This document shows, in pieces, positions 17,537-25,934 of a stretch of DNA of 64,000 nucleotides. Position 1 is the first letter of the stretch, and the number at the start of each line of letters is the position of its first letter. Position numbers and translations under genes: made by a program. The stretch lies in assembly GCF_042648445.1 (NCBI RefSeq), contig NZ_JBHRYB010000008.1:1-64000 (forward strand), written 5' to 3'. The notes beneath the pieces are model-generated. The model was not told where the DNA came from. It worked only from the letters and a program-made list of their open reading frames with translations, and made no database searches. This DNA is from Bacterioplanoides pacificum. GTDB lineage: Bacteria; Pseudomonadota; Gammaproteobacteria; Pseudomonadales; Oceanobacteraceae.

Positions 17537-18361
17537 ATGAAGGGCAATCCGATCCTCGGATGGGGCTATTTATGGCGTGGATTTCAGCAGCTCAGCCAGC
17601 CGGGGCTGAGACGGTTTGTTGCCTTACCGATTCTGCTGAATGCGGTATTGCTGTCGGCACTGAGTTATGGCGCTGTTCAGTGGCTGGATGGCACCACCGA
17701 GCGGCTGCTGGATAATTTACCCTCCTGGCTGGAATGGTTGTATTGGCTGGTGATGCCGTTATTGGTGATCACTTTGTTGCTGGTGCTGGCGTATTTTTTC
17801 AGTGCTCTGCTGGTGACGATTGCCAGTCCGTTTAATGGCTTGTTAAGCGAAAAAGTGGAACAGCAAAAAGGTTCACGGATCGCCGAGGAAACGCTCAGCA
17901 GCATGATTCGCCGTACGCTGGCGCGGGAATGGACCAAAATTAAATATATGTTGCCACGTTACCTCGGCCTGCTGATCCTCAGTTTTATTCCGTTGGTTAA
18001 CCTTGCCAGTCCGTTCCTGTGGTTCTGGTTTGGCAGCTGGATTGTGGCGTTGCAATACATCGATTATTCCTATGATAACCATGCCCGCAGTTTCGCTCAG
18101 ATGCGTGGCGGGCTGGCTTCGCAGCCGCTGACAGTGCTGGGTTTTGGCGCCACAACAGCGTTGCTGATGATGGTGCCGGTGCTGAACTGGTTTGTGATGC
18201 CGGCTGCGGTGATCGGTGGCACTTTGTTACGTCTGGAACAAATGCCGTTGGCGGATAATAGCGCTCAGCCGGGCAAAGCCAGCGCGGTGGACTATGCTGT
18301 CAGTACTAACAAAGATACCAGACTGACTGATGGCAAAACTGAAAATACTGGTCGTGGATGA
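17537..18361 (+). CDS. cysZ: CysZ-type sulfate permease (EI24/DUF540 family)
   Basis: A 274-residue inner-membrane protein. The start MKGNPILGWGYLWRGFQQLS and the region LVTIASPFNGLLSEKVE (about 92-108) are typical of CysZ, which imports sulfate for cysteine synthesis. About four hydrophobic segments lie at 30-50, 70-100, 140-175 and 200-225. AAGGAG lies 8 nt before the ATG. The last 32 nt overlap the start of the response-regulator gene in another frame, so the two are very likely co-transcribed and perhaps translationally coupled. The tail after residue 235 is hydrophilic and longer than usual. Confidence 0.88.
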   Translation: MKGNPILGWGYLWRGFQQLSQPGLRRFVALPILLNAVLLSALSYGAVQWLDGTTERLLDNLPSWLEWLYWLVMPLLVITLLLVLAYFFSALLVTIASPFNGLLSEKVEQQKGSRIAEETLSSMIRRTLAREWTKIKYMLPRYLGLLILSFIPLVNLASPFLWFWFGSWIVALQYIDYSYDNHARSFAQMRGGLASQPLTVLGFGATTALLMMVPVLNWFVMPAAVIGGTLLRLEQMPLADNSAQPGKASAVDYAVSTNKDTRLTDGKTENTGRG

Positions 18362-19250
18362 TGCGGCGTTTATCCGTGACCTGGTTAAAAAAGCCGTAAA
18401 AGAAACCTACCCCGGTTGTGACCTGTTTGAAGCCACTGATGGCCGCAAGGCCATCAGTACGATGAACAGTCAGGAGATCAGCCTGGTGCTGTGTGACTGG
18501 GAAATGCCGGAAGCATCCGGACTGGATGTGCTGCAGTGGATGCGGGCTGATGAACGTTATAAAGAAACTCCCTTTATGATGATCACCAGCCGTGGTGAGC
18601 GTGACCATGTGGTGAAAGCCGTACAGGCCGGGGTGTCCGATTACATTGGTAAGCCCTTCACCCGTGACAACTTTGTCGCCAAACTCAGTAAGCTGGTGTT
18701 TAAACACCTGAAAATCCGTCCGAATACTCAGGAGCGTCAGCACGCTACCGGGTTGGGCGGTGACTCCGCTAATGTGCTGGCTGCTGCCAGTGCCAGAGCT
18801 AACCCTCAGGAAGCCAAAGCTGCCAAACCCGCAGCCCAGGATATGGGGGGCGCTTCGGTACTGATGGGTAGCAGTCAGTCCGCCAAGGTGGTGTCGGAAT
18901 CGGCACCGGCCGGCACGAATAAAAAAGCTGCAGCCCGCGCCAAAGGTATCGTCAGTGTGCGTTTTGGTTCCGGCAGTACCGCCAAGCTGGTGATTAAAGA
19001 CATTAACCTGCAGGAAATGCTGGGAGTATTCCGGCGTGACGGCGCATTGCCGGGTTTGCTGGAACAGGTGGTGCTGGATATCGTTGACTCCACCGGAGGC
19101 GAAGTCGCCCGAATTAACGGTTATGTGCGCATGATGCAGGCACAGGAACCCCATCCGGATGCCGAGACGATTCAGATGCTGATTCGTTATGTCGATGATG
19201 ATCCGGAAAAACTGGCGACCTTATCCCGTTATATCGCCAGTGTGCGCTAA
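18330..19250 (+). CDS. CheY-like response regulator with uncharacterised C-terminal domain
   Basis: A 306-residue protein. The receiver domain (1-125) has DD at 10-11, phospho-acceptor Asp56 in LVLCDWEMPEASG, the Thr/Ser in MMITSRGE and the Lys in YIGKPFT. An Ala-rich linker (145-205) leads to a C-terminal domain of about 100 residues (GIVSVRFGSGSTAKLVIKDI, then VVLDIVDSTGGEVARINGYV). I cannot assign that domain; it lacks the usual c-di-GMP-binding signature of PilZ domains. Similar receiver proteins occur beside phoBR in Pseudomonas, recalled only. The gene overlaps cysZ by 32 nt at its start and the convergent phoR by 30 nt at its end. Confidence 0.82.
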   Translation: MAKLKILVVDDAAFIRDLVKKAVKETYPGCDLFEATDGRKAISTMNSQEISLVLCDWEMPEASGLDVLQWMRADERYKETPFMMITSRGERDHVVKAVQAGVSDYIGKPFTRDNFVAKLSKLVFKHLKIRPNTQERQHATGLGGDSANVLAAASARANPQEAKAAKPAAQDMGGASVLMGSSQSAKVVSESAPAGTNKKAAARAKGIVSVRFGSGSTAKLVIKDINLQEMLGVFRRDGALPGLLEQVVLDIVDSTGGEVARINGYVRMMQAQEPHPDAETIQMLIRYVDDDPEKLATLSRYIASVR

Positions 19251-20579
19251 GGATTGTGGCCGCTGCTGATCGGCCTGATCGTCTGCCGGCGGGCTGAACA
19301 GACAACGCGCCGCCGGGAAGTGACAACAAAACTCACTGCCCTGTCCCAGTTCGCTGTGGATATGCAGCTCCGCCTGATGGCGTAACAAGACGTGTTTTAC
19401 GATGGCCAGCCCCAACCCGGTACCGCCGGTCTGATTGTTGCGGCTTGGGTCGGCCCGGTAAAACCGTTCCGTCAGGCGCGGGATATGGTGCTCGTCAATG
19501 CCCGGGCCGTTATCCGTTACCGTCAGTCGCGCTCCCTGTTGATCATGTTGCCAGTCAACCTGAATATGGCCGCCGGCCGGGGTGTACTTCACCGCGTTAA
19601 ACACCAGATTCGAGAAAGCACTGTGCAGTTCCTCTGCATAGCCGCGAATCCGGTCCGGCTGGGCAACCTTGAGTTCGATCCGGTGTTGCTGTTCGCCACT
19701 GAGTGCCCGGGCGTCGGCAACGATGGTTTGCAGCAGCGGCATCACCGCAACTTCCTGCTGTTGCGTCTGATGGCTGGTTTCCAGCCGTGACAACATCAGC
19801 AGGTCGGTGATCAGATTTTCCATTCGCTGACTTTGCTGACTCATCTGCTCAATCATACGGGCCCAGCGCGGCGGCAGCTGATCGGCTGCCATTCCCATGG
19901 TTTCGATATAACCGGATACGACGGTCAGTGGTGTGCGTAATTCGTGGCTGACGTTGGCGACAAAGTCTTTGCGCATTTGCTCCAGCTGCTTTAAGCGGGT
20001 CACATCATGGACCAGAATCAACCGGTCTTTACGGCCAAATAGGGTGATATTAAATTGCAGTTGCAGCTGGCTGTTGACCGGCGAGGCAATCGACAGCGGT
20101 TCGTCATAATCGACGGAATCGAAATAGTCTTTGAATAACGGGTTGCGGATCAGGTTGCTAATCGGCTGACCGACATCGACCGGTTTTAATCCGAGAAAGT
20201 CGCTGGCAGCGCGGTTCCACCATTCCAGATTACCGTGGCTGTCGACCATCAATACCGCATCCTGCAGTGCTGCGGTGGAGTCCTGAATGCGGTTAATGAT
20301 GGCCTGCAGGCGTTGCTGATTTTTCTGGCTGCGGCGTTGCAGGCGTTGGGTCTGGCGGAAAATTGAACCCCAGATGCCCAGTGTGGAAGGCAGTTGTGTG
20401 GTTTGTTTCTGTTGCAGCCAGTGATGCAGTCGGTACAGCTGTAACCATTGCCAGATGATGTAGCAAAAACAGCTGATGGCCAGGGTCAGCTCAAGTTGCT
20501 GAAACTGATAACCGATCCCGGCAGCGGCGGCTAACAACAGCAGAATGCGGCGCAACTCCCTGCGCCAGGCCGGAGCCAT
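19221..20579 (-). CDS. phoR: Phosphate regulon sensor kinase PhoR
   Basis: A 452-residue membrane histidine kinase. Two hydrophobic segments lie at 10-45, then a PAS domain (about 95-190), HisKA with NVSHELRTPLTV (His212) and HATPase_c with NLVFNAVKYTP, VTDNGPGI and TGGTGLGLAIVKH. It phosphorylates PhoB when phosphate is scarce. It lies 3 bp downstream of phoB, and the order ubiC-ubiA-phoB-phoR is the classical arrangement in Pseudomonas-like genomes, so this is the canonical pair. Its 3' end overlaps the convergent response-regulator gene by 30 bp. Confidence 0.92.
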   Translation of the reverse strand: MAPAWRRELRRILLLLAAAAGIGYQFQQLELTLAISCFCYIIWQWLQLYRLHHWLQQKQTTQLPSTLGIWGSIFRQTQRLQRRSQKNQQRLQAIINRIQDSTAALQDAVLMVDSHGNLEWWNRAASDFLGLKPVDVGQPISNLIRNPLFKDYFDSVDYDEPLSIASPVNSQLQLQFNITLFGRKDRLILVHDVTRLKQLEQMRKDFVANVSHELRTPLTVVSGYIETMGMAADQLPPRWARMIEQMSQQSQRMENLITDLLMLSRLETSHQTQQQEVAVMPLLQTIVADARALSGEQQHRIELKVAQPDRIRGYAEELHSAFSNLVFNAVKYTPAGGHIQVDWQHDQQGARLTVTDNGPGIDEHHIPRLTERFYRADPSRNNQTGGTGLGLAIVKHVLLRHQAELHIHSELGQGSEFCCHFPAARCLFSPPADDQADQQRPQSLAHTGDITG

Positions 20580-20582
20580 GGT

Positions 20583-21281
20583 TCAGGACGCTTTGGTTGA
20601 AAAACGGTAACCGGTACCGCGCACGGTCTGAATCAGATGGTCATGTGCTTCGCCCAGCGCTTTGCGTAAGCGCCGGATATGAACATCAACGGTGCGTTCT
20701 TCAACGTATACATTGCCGCCCCATACCTGATCCAGCAGCTGCGCCCGGGAATAGGCGCGTTCCTGATGGGTCATAAAAAACTGCAGCAAGCGGTATTCGG
20801 TTGGGCCAATATCGATGGGCGCATCGTGGGACATAACCCGGTGGCACACCGGATCGAGGATCAGCCCGCCAACAGCGATGGGTTCTTCGATGCCCTGTGG
20901 CGTCGCACGGCGTAATACCGCTTTCAGCCGGGCAACCAGTTCGCGCGGCGAAAACGGTTTGGTGATGTAGTCGTCAGCACCGGCCTCCAGCCCCTGTACT
21001 TTATTATCCTCTTCGCCTTTGGCGGTCAGCATAATAATCGGCAGTTCAGCGGTCAGCTCTTCACGCTTAAGACGACGGGCAAACTCCACACCACTGGTGC
21101 CGGGCAGCATCCAATCGAGCAGAATCATATCGGGTTTCCGGTCGACAACCTGCGAGTGCGCCTCCTGAGCGGTGGCAGCTTCCAGGCATTCATATCCAGC
21201 CATTTCCAGTGCGACCGCAATCATCTCGCGAATAGGGGCTTCGTCGTCGACGATCAGTACGGTTTTACCTGCTTTACTCAT
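20583..21281 (-). CDS. phoB: Phosphate regulon response regulator PhoB
   Basis: A 232-residue OmpR-family regulator. The ATG at 21281 (MSKAGKTVLIVDDEAPIREM) is preferred to the frame opening five codons earlier. The receiver has Asp56 (MILLDWMLPG) and Lys in ITKPFSP. The winged-helix domain carries the PhoB wording (YSRAQLLDQVWGGNVYVEER, TVDVHIRRLRKAL, GTGYRFS). A consensus Pho box lies 57 bp upstream, showing autoregulation. Roughly the same domain plan and similar sequence as the PhoB-like gene at 7231. Confidence 0.94.
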   Translation of the reverse strand: MSKAGKTVLIVDDEAPIREMIAVALEMAGYECLEAATAQEAHSQVVDRKPDMILLDWMLPGTSGVEFARRLKREELTAELPIIMLTAKGEEDNKVQGLEAGADDYITKPFSPRELVARLKAVLRRATPQGIEEPIAVGGLILDPVCHRVMSHDAPIDIGPTEYRLLQFFMTHQERAYSRAQLLDQVWGGNVYVEERTVDVHIRRLRKALGEAHDHLIQTVRGTGYRFSTKAS

Positions 21282-21337
21282 AGTTCCGTCACGCAAGTGT
21301 AATAATCGATAATGCGGACGTATTACACTGGCGCAAT

Positions 21338-21355
21338 GTTACAGACAGATGACAG
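21338..21355 (-). promoter_or_regulatory. Pho box upstream of phoB
   Basis: On the minus strand the site reads CTGTCAT, CTGT, CTGTAAC: two 7-bp PhoB half-sites separated by 4 bp, which is the classical Pho-box layout. It is 57 bp upstream of the phoB start codon, consistent with positive autoregulation of phoBR. Confidence 0.85.
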
Positions 21356-21414
21356 GTTTGTTTTTTAGCCGGTTTTTATTCGGAGTCGCGGGCGTAACCG
21401 CTGCTGCCAGGGGG

Positions 21415-22326
21415 TTACAGCCGATAGTGTTGCAGCAGATAGTGGCCCACCAGGCCCAGCCAGACTAACAGGCCGAACCAGTGACTCTGGCGGAAAATAA
21501 AAAAGCAGATATCACGCTGGCGTGAGCGGATCGACCAGATCTGCCAGGCCATAAAAGCGGCTCCAAGCAATAAGCCGAGGTAATAAGGCCAGCTCAGTCC
21601 CAGTTCATTGCCAGCCAGCAGCAGTGCAAATACTGCAATGCCCTTTAACAGCGCCACCATCACCACATCCAGATCGCCAAACAAGACGGCGGTGGATTTC
21701 ACTCCGATTTTGAGGTCATCATCGCGGTCGACCATGGCATACACGGTATCGTAGGCCACGGTCCAGCTCAGATTGGCGATGTAAAATAACCATACAACGG
21801 CCGGTAACTCGTTACTCTGTGCGGCAAACGCCATGGGGATGGCCCAGGAAAACGCTGCTCCTAACACCACCTGAGGCAGATGGGTATGGCGTTTCATAAA
21901 AGGATAAAGTGCTGCCAGCGCCAGTCCCGCAAACGACAGGGCGATGGTGAACGGGTTGGTAAACAGTACCAGCACAAATGCCAGGGCAATCATGATGACA
22001 AAGGTCAGCAGCGCTTCGCGGGCGCTGATTTTGCCGGTGGCCAGAGGACGCCCGTTGGTCCGTTTGACGTGGCCATCAATATGGCGGTCGGCAAAGTCGT
22101 TAATCACACAGCCGGCTGCGCGCATTAAAAATACGCCGACAACAAAAATCAGTACGTTGGCGAACGCTGGCTGGCCGTTTCCCGCCACCCACAATGCCCA
22201 CAGTGTTGGCCACAATAACAGGTACGAACCCACCGGCTTATCGAAACGGGTCAGCTGAACCCAGTCGAACCAGCGCGGCAGGTACTGATCGAGTTGTTGG
22301 CGCAGAGGCTGAATAATGGATGGCAT
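21415..22326 (-). CDS. ubiA: 4-hydroxybenzoate octaprenyltransferase UbiA
   Basis: A 303-residue integral membrane prenyltransferase that attaches the polyprenyl tail to 4-hydroxybenzoate in ubiquinone synthesis. Both Mg-diphosphate motifs are visible: NDFADRHIDG (about 76-85) and DTVYAMVDRDDD (about 192-203). About eight or nine hydrophobic helices surround them. The start is uncertain: an ATG at 22326, just after the ubiC stop, is used; a TTG at 22341 overlapping ubiC is also possible, and neither has a clear ribosome site. It follows ubiC in an operon and lies upstream of phoB. Confidence 0.94.
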   Translation of the reverse strand: MPSIIQPLRQQLDQYLPRWFDWVQLTRFDKPVGSYLLLWPTLWALWVAGNGQPAFANVLIFVVGVFLMRAAGCVINDFADRHIDGHVKRTNGRPLATGKISAREALLTFVIMIALAFVLVLFTNPFTIALSFAGLALAALYPFMKRHTHLPQVVLGAAFSWAIPMAFAAQSNELPAVVWLFYIANLSWTVAYDTVYAMVDRDDDLKIGVKSTAVLFGDLDVVMVALLKGIAVFALLLAGNELGLSWPYYLGLLLGAAFMAWQIWSIRSRQRDICFFIFRQSHWFGLLVWLGLVGHYLLQHYRL

Positions 22327-22334
22327 GGGCGGTG

Positions 22335-22868
22335 TTAACAATAATCAGGAAAGTCGGATACAAACGCTTCGGAGACCATCAGAGCTTTCTGCTCCAGTGT
22401 GAACACCGAATGACGGCACCATTCTAGCGCTAACGTATTGGGATTGCAGTGCGAAACGATCAGAGGCTGACGTTGCAGATCCGGTTGGGCAAACAAATAA
22501 CTGCCCAGTGAGCGGTCTCCCAGTGATTGCAGTCGTTTGCCACGGCCTGTCAGTGTGGCATGGGGGATGGCGGTACGGGCATACACCAGCGGTCTGTCAT
22601 TTACCCGAAGCACCACTTCGCGCACCCAGACCCGGGCCTGAGCGGATAATTTCAGCCGCTGGCGTTCCAGCTGCGACGGGCTGCCATGAAACTCCCGCAG
22701 CAGGCTGACACGAAAAGTCCCCAGCCCCTTTAAGCGGGCGGTCAGGGAGCCGCTGTCCAGCAGCCAGTCTTGCCAGAATTCCGCCAGACTGTATGCTGCC
22801 AGGCGATTGCGGGTAGACCAGGCGGGAACCTGAGGGTGCAGAATATGCTTCAGAGTGTTGCTGTTCAT
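22335..22868 (-). CDS. ubiC: Chorismate pyruvate-lyase UbiC
   Basis: A 177-residue cytoplasmic enzyme that converts chorismate to 4-hydroxybenzoate plus pyruvate, the first step of ubiquinone synthesis. Recognisable parts are WLLDSGSLTARLKGLG (about 34-49), REVVLRVNDRPLVYARTAIP (about 83-102) and the late GSYLFAQPDLQRQ. Length matches the family. Operon with ubiA, which supplies the next step. Confidence 0.9.
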   Translation of the reverse strand: MNSNTLKHILHPQVPAWSTRNRLAAYSLAEFWQDWLLDSGSLTARLKGLGTFRVSLLREFHGSPSQLERQRLKLSAQARVWVREVVLRVNDRPLVYARTAIPHATLTGRGKRLQSLGDRSLGSYLFAQPDLQRQPLIVSHCNPNTLALEWCRHSVFTLEQKALMVSEAFVSDFPDYC

Positions 22869-23080
22869 CGGCGCGCAGGATGCGCCAAAGCGGGCATTTT
22901 CGCAAGAAAAAAGCAGCGCAGATCAGACTGTTGCAGCGTCTTGGCGCGTGCAGTGCTCGCCCGGATTTTGCCTTAATAGCACCGCTATCTGCCCGGAATT
23001 GACCGTTGATTTTACTCCGGTGCATGCGTAGTTTTACCGCCCGCCTTGATGGTTGTAACGATTTTAAAAGGAATCAAGCG

Positions 23081-23245
23081 ATGAAAAAGTGGCAATGTGT
23101 TGTATGTGGCTGGATCTATGATGAAGCCGAAGGTGCGCCGGAAGAAGGTATCCCGCCGGGTACTGCCTGGGACGATGTGCCGGATGATTTTGTCTGCCCG
23201 GATTGTGGTGTAGGCAAAGAAGATTTCGAAATGGTGGAAATCTGA
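23081..23245 (+). CDS. rubA: Rubredoxin
   Basis: A 54-residue iron-only electron carrier with two CxxC knuckles, CVVCGW (6-11) and CPDCGVGKEDFE (39-50), that bind one Fe. The ATG at 23081 is set by the conserved MKKWQCVVCGWIYDEAEG start and AAAGGAA upstream. It passes electrons from rubredoxin reductase, encoded 63 bp downstream, to partners such as alkane hydroxylases or oxidative-stress enzymes; no such partner lies in the window. Confidence 0.96.
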   Translation: MKKWQCVVCGWIYDEAEGAPEEGIPPGTAWDDVPDDFVCPDCGVGKEDFEMVEI

Positions 23246-23257
23246 TACCACCCTGAC

Positions 23258-23276
23258 CGGCCGCTGTCAGCGGCCG
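23258..23276 (+). terminator. Hairpin between rubredoxin and its reductase
   Basis: A near-perfect inverted repeat, CGGCCGCTG-T-CAGCGGCCG, followed by TTTCTG. With only a short T stretch it may be an attenuator or an mRNA-stabilising hairpin rather than a full terminator, and the reductase gene lies only 33 bp further on. Confidence 0.4.
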
Positions 23277-23308
23277 TTTCTGATCTTATCTGACTGCTGG
23301 AATTCCTT

Positions 23309-24460
23309 ATGAGTGAAGCCCCGATTGTAGTGATTGGCACCGGCCTGGCCGGCTATAACCTGGTGAAGGAGCTGCGCAAGCTGAATCCTGAACAGGCCAT
23401 TACCATGATTACCGCCGATGACGGCCGTAACTACTCCAAGCCGATGTTGTCGACCGGCTTCGGCAAAAACAAAAGTGCGGATGAGCTGGCGATGGCCACC
23501 CCGGCGGCCATGGCAGAACAACTGAATATCGTGATCCGCAGCCATAGCCGGGTGACTCATATCGACTGTGCCGCCCACACGCTGTACCTTGGCGAAGAAC
23601 CACTGCGTTACAGCAAGCTGGTACTGGCTTCCGGTGCCGAAGTGGTAAAACCACGGGTTGAAGGGGATGCCGAAGATTGCATCTACTCCATCAATGATCT
23701 GTCGGACTATGGCCGCTTCCGGGCAGCCGCTGAAGGTAAAAAGCGGGTGTTGATTATGGGAGCCGGCCTGATCGGGGCAGAATTTGCTAACGATATGGCG
23801 GCGGGTGGTTTCGAAATTGATGTGGTGGCGCCGTGTGATCAGTTATTGCCGTCGTTATTACCGCCGCAAGCTGCTGCTGCGGTACAGCATGGCCTGGAAG
23901 GACTGGGGGTGCGTTTCCACCTCGGCCCGCTGGTCAGCCGTATTAATAAAACCGCTGCCGGTTTGCAGGTTACGCTGAGTAATGGCGAGCTGATTGATAC
24001 CGATCTGGTGGTGTCGGCGATTGGCCTGCGGCCGCGGCTGGATCTGGCGGTAAAAGCCGGACTGCAGGTAAATCATGGCATTGTGGTTGATCGTGAGCTG
24101 CAAACCAGTGAAGCCGATATCTATGCCTTAGGTGATTGTGCGGAAGTGGAAGGCCGGGTGTTGTTGTACGTGCTGCCACTGATGGCCTGTGCCCGGGCGC
24201 TGGCGAAAACTCTTAACGGTGAGCCAACGGCCGTCAGTTATGGTGTGATGCCGGTTACGGTAAAAACCCCGGTGGTGCCGGTAGCGGTGGCACCGGTCGC
24301 CGCCGACCAGGCCGGAAACTGGTCAATTGATGCACAAGGTCATGATGTTCAGGCAGAATTTCGCAATTCTGACGGACAATTGCTCGGCTATGCTTTGACC
24401 GGAGCCAAGGTTATGAATAAAGTAGCGCTCAACAAAGAATTATCACCTCTGATGCCGTAA
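23309..24460 (+). CDS. rubB: Rubredoxin-NAD(+) reductase (FAD pyridine nucleotide-disulfide family)
   Basis: A 383-residue flavoprotein that transfers electrons from NADH to rubredoxin. The FAD-binding motif GTGLAGYNLVKELR (about 10-23), the NAD-binding motif GAGLIGAEFANDMA (about 151-164) and the late FAD motif IYALGDCAEVEG (about 271-282) are all present. The C-terminal part fits the rubredoxin-reductase subclass. Placed directly after rubredoxin, so the electron-transfer pair is co-encoded, as in Pseudomonas. Confidence 0.9.
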   Translation: MSEAPIVVIGTGLAGYNLVKELRKLNPEQAITMITADDGRNYSKPMLSTGFGKNKSADELAMATPAAMAEQLNIVIRSHSRVTHIDCAAHTLYLGEEPLRYSKLVLASGAEVVKPRVEGDAEDCIYSINDLSDYGRFRAAAEGKKRVLIMGAGLIGAEFANDMAAGGFEIDVVAPCDQLLPSLLPPQAAAAVQHGLEGLGVRFHLGPLVSRINKTAAGLQVTLSNGELIDTDLVVSAIGLRPRLDLAVKAGLQVNHGIVVDRELQTSEADIYALGDCAEVEGRVLLYVLPLMACARALAKTLNGEPTAVSYGVMPVTVKTPVVPVAVAPVAADQAGNWSIDAQGHDVQAEFRNSDGQLLGYALTGAKVMNKVALNKELSPLMP

Positions 24461-24590
24461 CCGGTGGTGTAAAACCCCATCAGAAGTGTGGCCACCAGGT
24501 TTCCGAGTGGCCTCAATTCGTGTTAATTGTTATTTTCCGATGTATCCGCCCCGGCTGGGGCTGTTATCAACACAATAAGGATTCGAATCC

Positions 24591-24863
24591 ATGCGTAAAC
24601 CAGAACTGGCTGCGGCCATTGCTGAACAAGCTGACCTGAGCAAAGAAAAAGCATCTGAAGTGATCACTGCTATCACTGATCAGATCGCAAAAGCTCTGAG
24701 TGAAGGTGACTCCGTAAGCCTGATCGGTTTCGGTACTTTCGAAGTGCGCGACCGTAAAGAACGTCAGGGCAAAAACCCGCAGACCGGTGAGCCAATCACC
24801 ATCGCGGCGGCAAAAGTTCCTGCATTCAAAGCCGGTAAGGCTCTGAAAGAGGCAGTACAATAA
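24591..24863 (+). CDS. hupB: DNA-binding protein HU
   Basis: A 90-residue histone-like protein that bends DNA and organises the nucleoid. The N-terminal dimer helices (MRKPELAAAIAEQADLSKEK) and the conserved arm (GFGTFEVRDRKERQGKNPQT, about 48-67) are intact. AAGGA lies upstream of the ATG. The downstream DUF1415 frame begins at or just after its stop codon. Confidence 0.94.
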   Translation: MRKPELAAAIAEQADLSKEKASEVITAITDQIAKALSEGDSVSLIGFGTFEVRDRKERQGKNPQTGEPITIAAAKVPAFKAGKALKEAVQ

Positions 24864-24907
24864 GTACTGAAGCCGGACTGCTGACCCGCGAATGGGTTAA
24901 GCAGCTG

Positions 24908-25429
24908 GTGATCGGCGAAGGGCTTTGTCCCTTCGCACATCCGGTTTTTTCCAGCCTGCTGATCGACGTCAGCGCCAGTGATGAGCTGGAAACCGTCACC
25001 GCCGATTTTATGCGACTGCTGCAACAGGTAGCAGAAGCAGACCCCGAGCAACTTCCCACCGCCCTGTTTGTCAGCCCGAATGTGTTACATGACTTTGACG
25101 AGTTCTGGAACTGGGTCGGCATCTGCGACAACCTGCTGTACCAGATGGGTTATGAAGGCCTGCTGCAGCTGGCCACATTTCACCCCCATTATCGCTTTGA
25201 GGGCGAAGACGAAGCCGATATGAGTCATTTCAGTAATCGTGCTCCGTTTGCCACGTTACACATCATTCGTGAGGCTGATATGGAAGAGGCACTGGCCTCA
25301 ATCAGCAAACCGGAGCGGATTCCAGAGCGAAATAAACAACATATGCGCCGATTAGGGCGAGAAGGGCTGTTAAAAGCTATGCCAGCTCTGGCAAAATCCC
25401 GGGTGTTTGACGACCACCGCCATAAGTGA
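24908..25429 (+). CDS. DUF1415 family protein, start codon unclear
   Basis: At least 173 residues of the DUF1415 family, function unknown. The listed start is the only GTG, at 24908 (VIGEGLCPFAHPVF). Family members carry about 15 further residues before this point, and here the same frame remains open upstream (TEAGLLTREWVKQL) as far as the hupB stop with no ATG, GTG or TTG. A non-standard start, either ATA at 24860 overlapping the hupB TAA or CTG at 24878/24881, or translational coupling to hupB, would give the full-length protein. Typical family stretches are VSPNVLHDFDEFWNWVG, FHPHYRFEGEDEADMSHFSN and RIPERNKQHMRRLG. Confidence 0.72.
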   Translation: MIGEGLCPFAHPVFSSLLIDVSASDELETVTADFMRLLQQVAEADPEQLPTALFVSPNVLHDFDEFWNWVGICDNLLYQMGYEGLLQLATFHPHYRFEGEDEADMSHFSNRAPFATLHIIREADMEEALASISKPERIPERNKQHMRRLGREGLLKAMPALAKSRVFDDHRHK

Positions 25430-25498
25430 CCTGTTACAACCGCGGCGTGTGGCTAACGAGCGACAACTCCCATTTGATGTAACCGAGGATAACTCCCG

Positions 25499-25873
25499 AT
25501 GATTAAGTTCCGTCTGCTGCTGTGGGCTTTAAGCCTGCTGATGAAAAAAGGCGCTAAAAACAACCCCGACTTCCGCAAGCAACTGCAGGGCAAAGACTTT
25601 GCATTTCAGCTGCAAACGGCGGATGGCGGCATTGTCCGTCAGTTCGTGATCAAGGACGAAAAAGTCAAAAGCAAAGGTAAAAGCCACCCGGAACCGGCTT
25701 TCACTATCAGTTTCAAAGATGCCGATACCGGCCTGGCTATTTTGACATCCAAGGATAAAAATGCTTTTATGAAGGGCATTCAGGATAAAGATATCCAAAT
25801 ATCCGGTGATTTATCGCTGGTGATGTGGTTCCAGGGCATTACTAAATACCTGAAACCGAAAAAGAAAAAATAA
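25499..25873 (+). CDS. SCP2-like lipid-binding domain protein
   Basis: A 124-residue protein. From about residue 25 onward it resembles the SCP2 sterol-carrier fold: an FAFQLQTADGG strand, PAFTISFKDADTGLAILTSK, then FMKGIQDKDIQISGDLSLVM. Such proteins bind hydrophobic ligands; in bacteria the role is mostly unknown. The N-terminal helix (FRLLLWALSLLMKK) is hydrophobic and may associate with the membrane. GAGGA lies 10 nt before the ATG, and the C-terminus is a run of lysines. Confidence 0.7.
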   Translation: MIKFRLLLWALSLLMKKGAKNNPDFRKQLQGKDFAFQLQTADGGIVRQFVIKDEKVKSKGKSHPEPAFTISFKDADTGLAILTSKDKNAFMKGIQDKDIQISGDLSLVMWFQGITKYLKPKKKK

Positions 25874-25934
25874 CGCCGGCGGCAGAATAAGAATCACTGG
25901 CTGGTGCGGCGAGCAATAATAATAAGGAGCCTGT

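Noticed and set aside
18930..19250. PilZ (c-di-GMP) domain at the C-terminus of the response regulator
   Set aside because: The expected RxxxR and (D/N)xSxxG signature residues were not found, so the fold is left unassigned.
24490..24512. Terminator after the rubredoxin reductase gene
   Set aside because: Only a 6-bp GGCCAC/GTGGCC stem with an 11-nt loop and no T tract.
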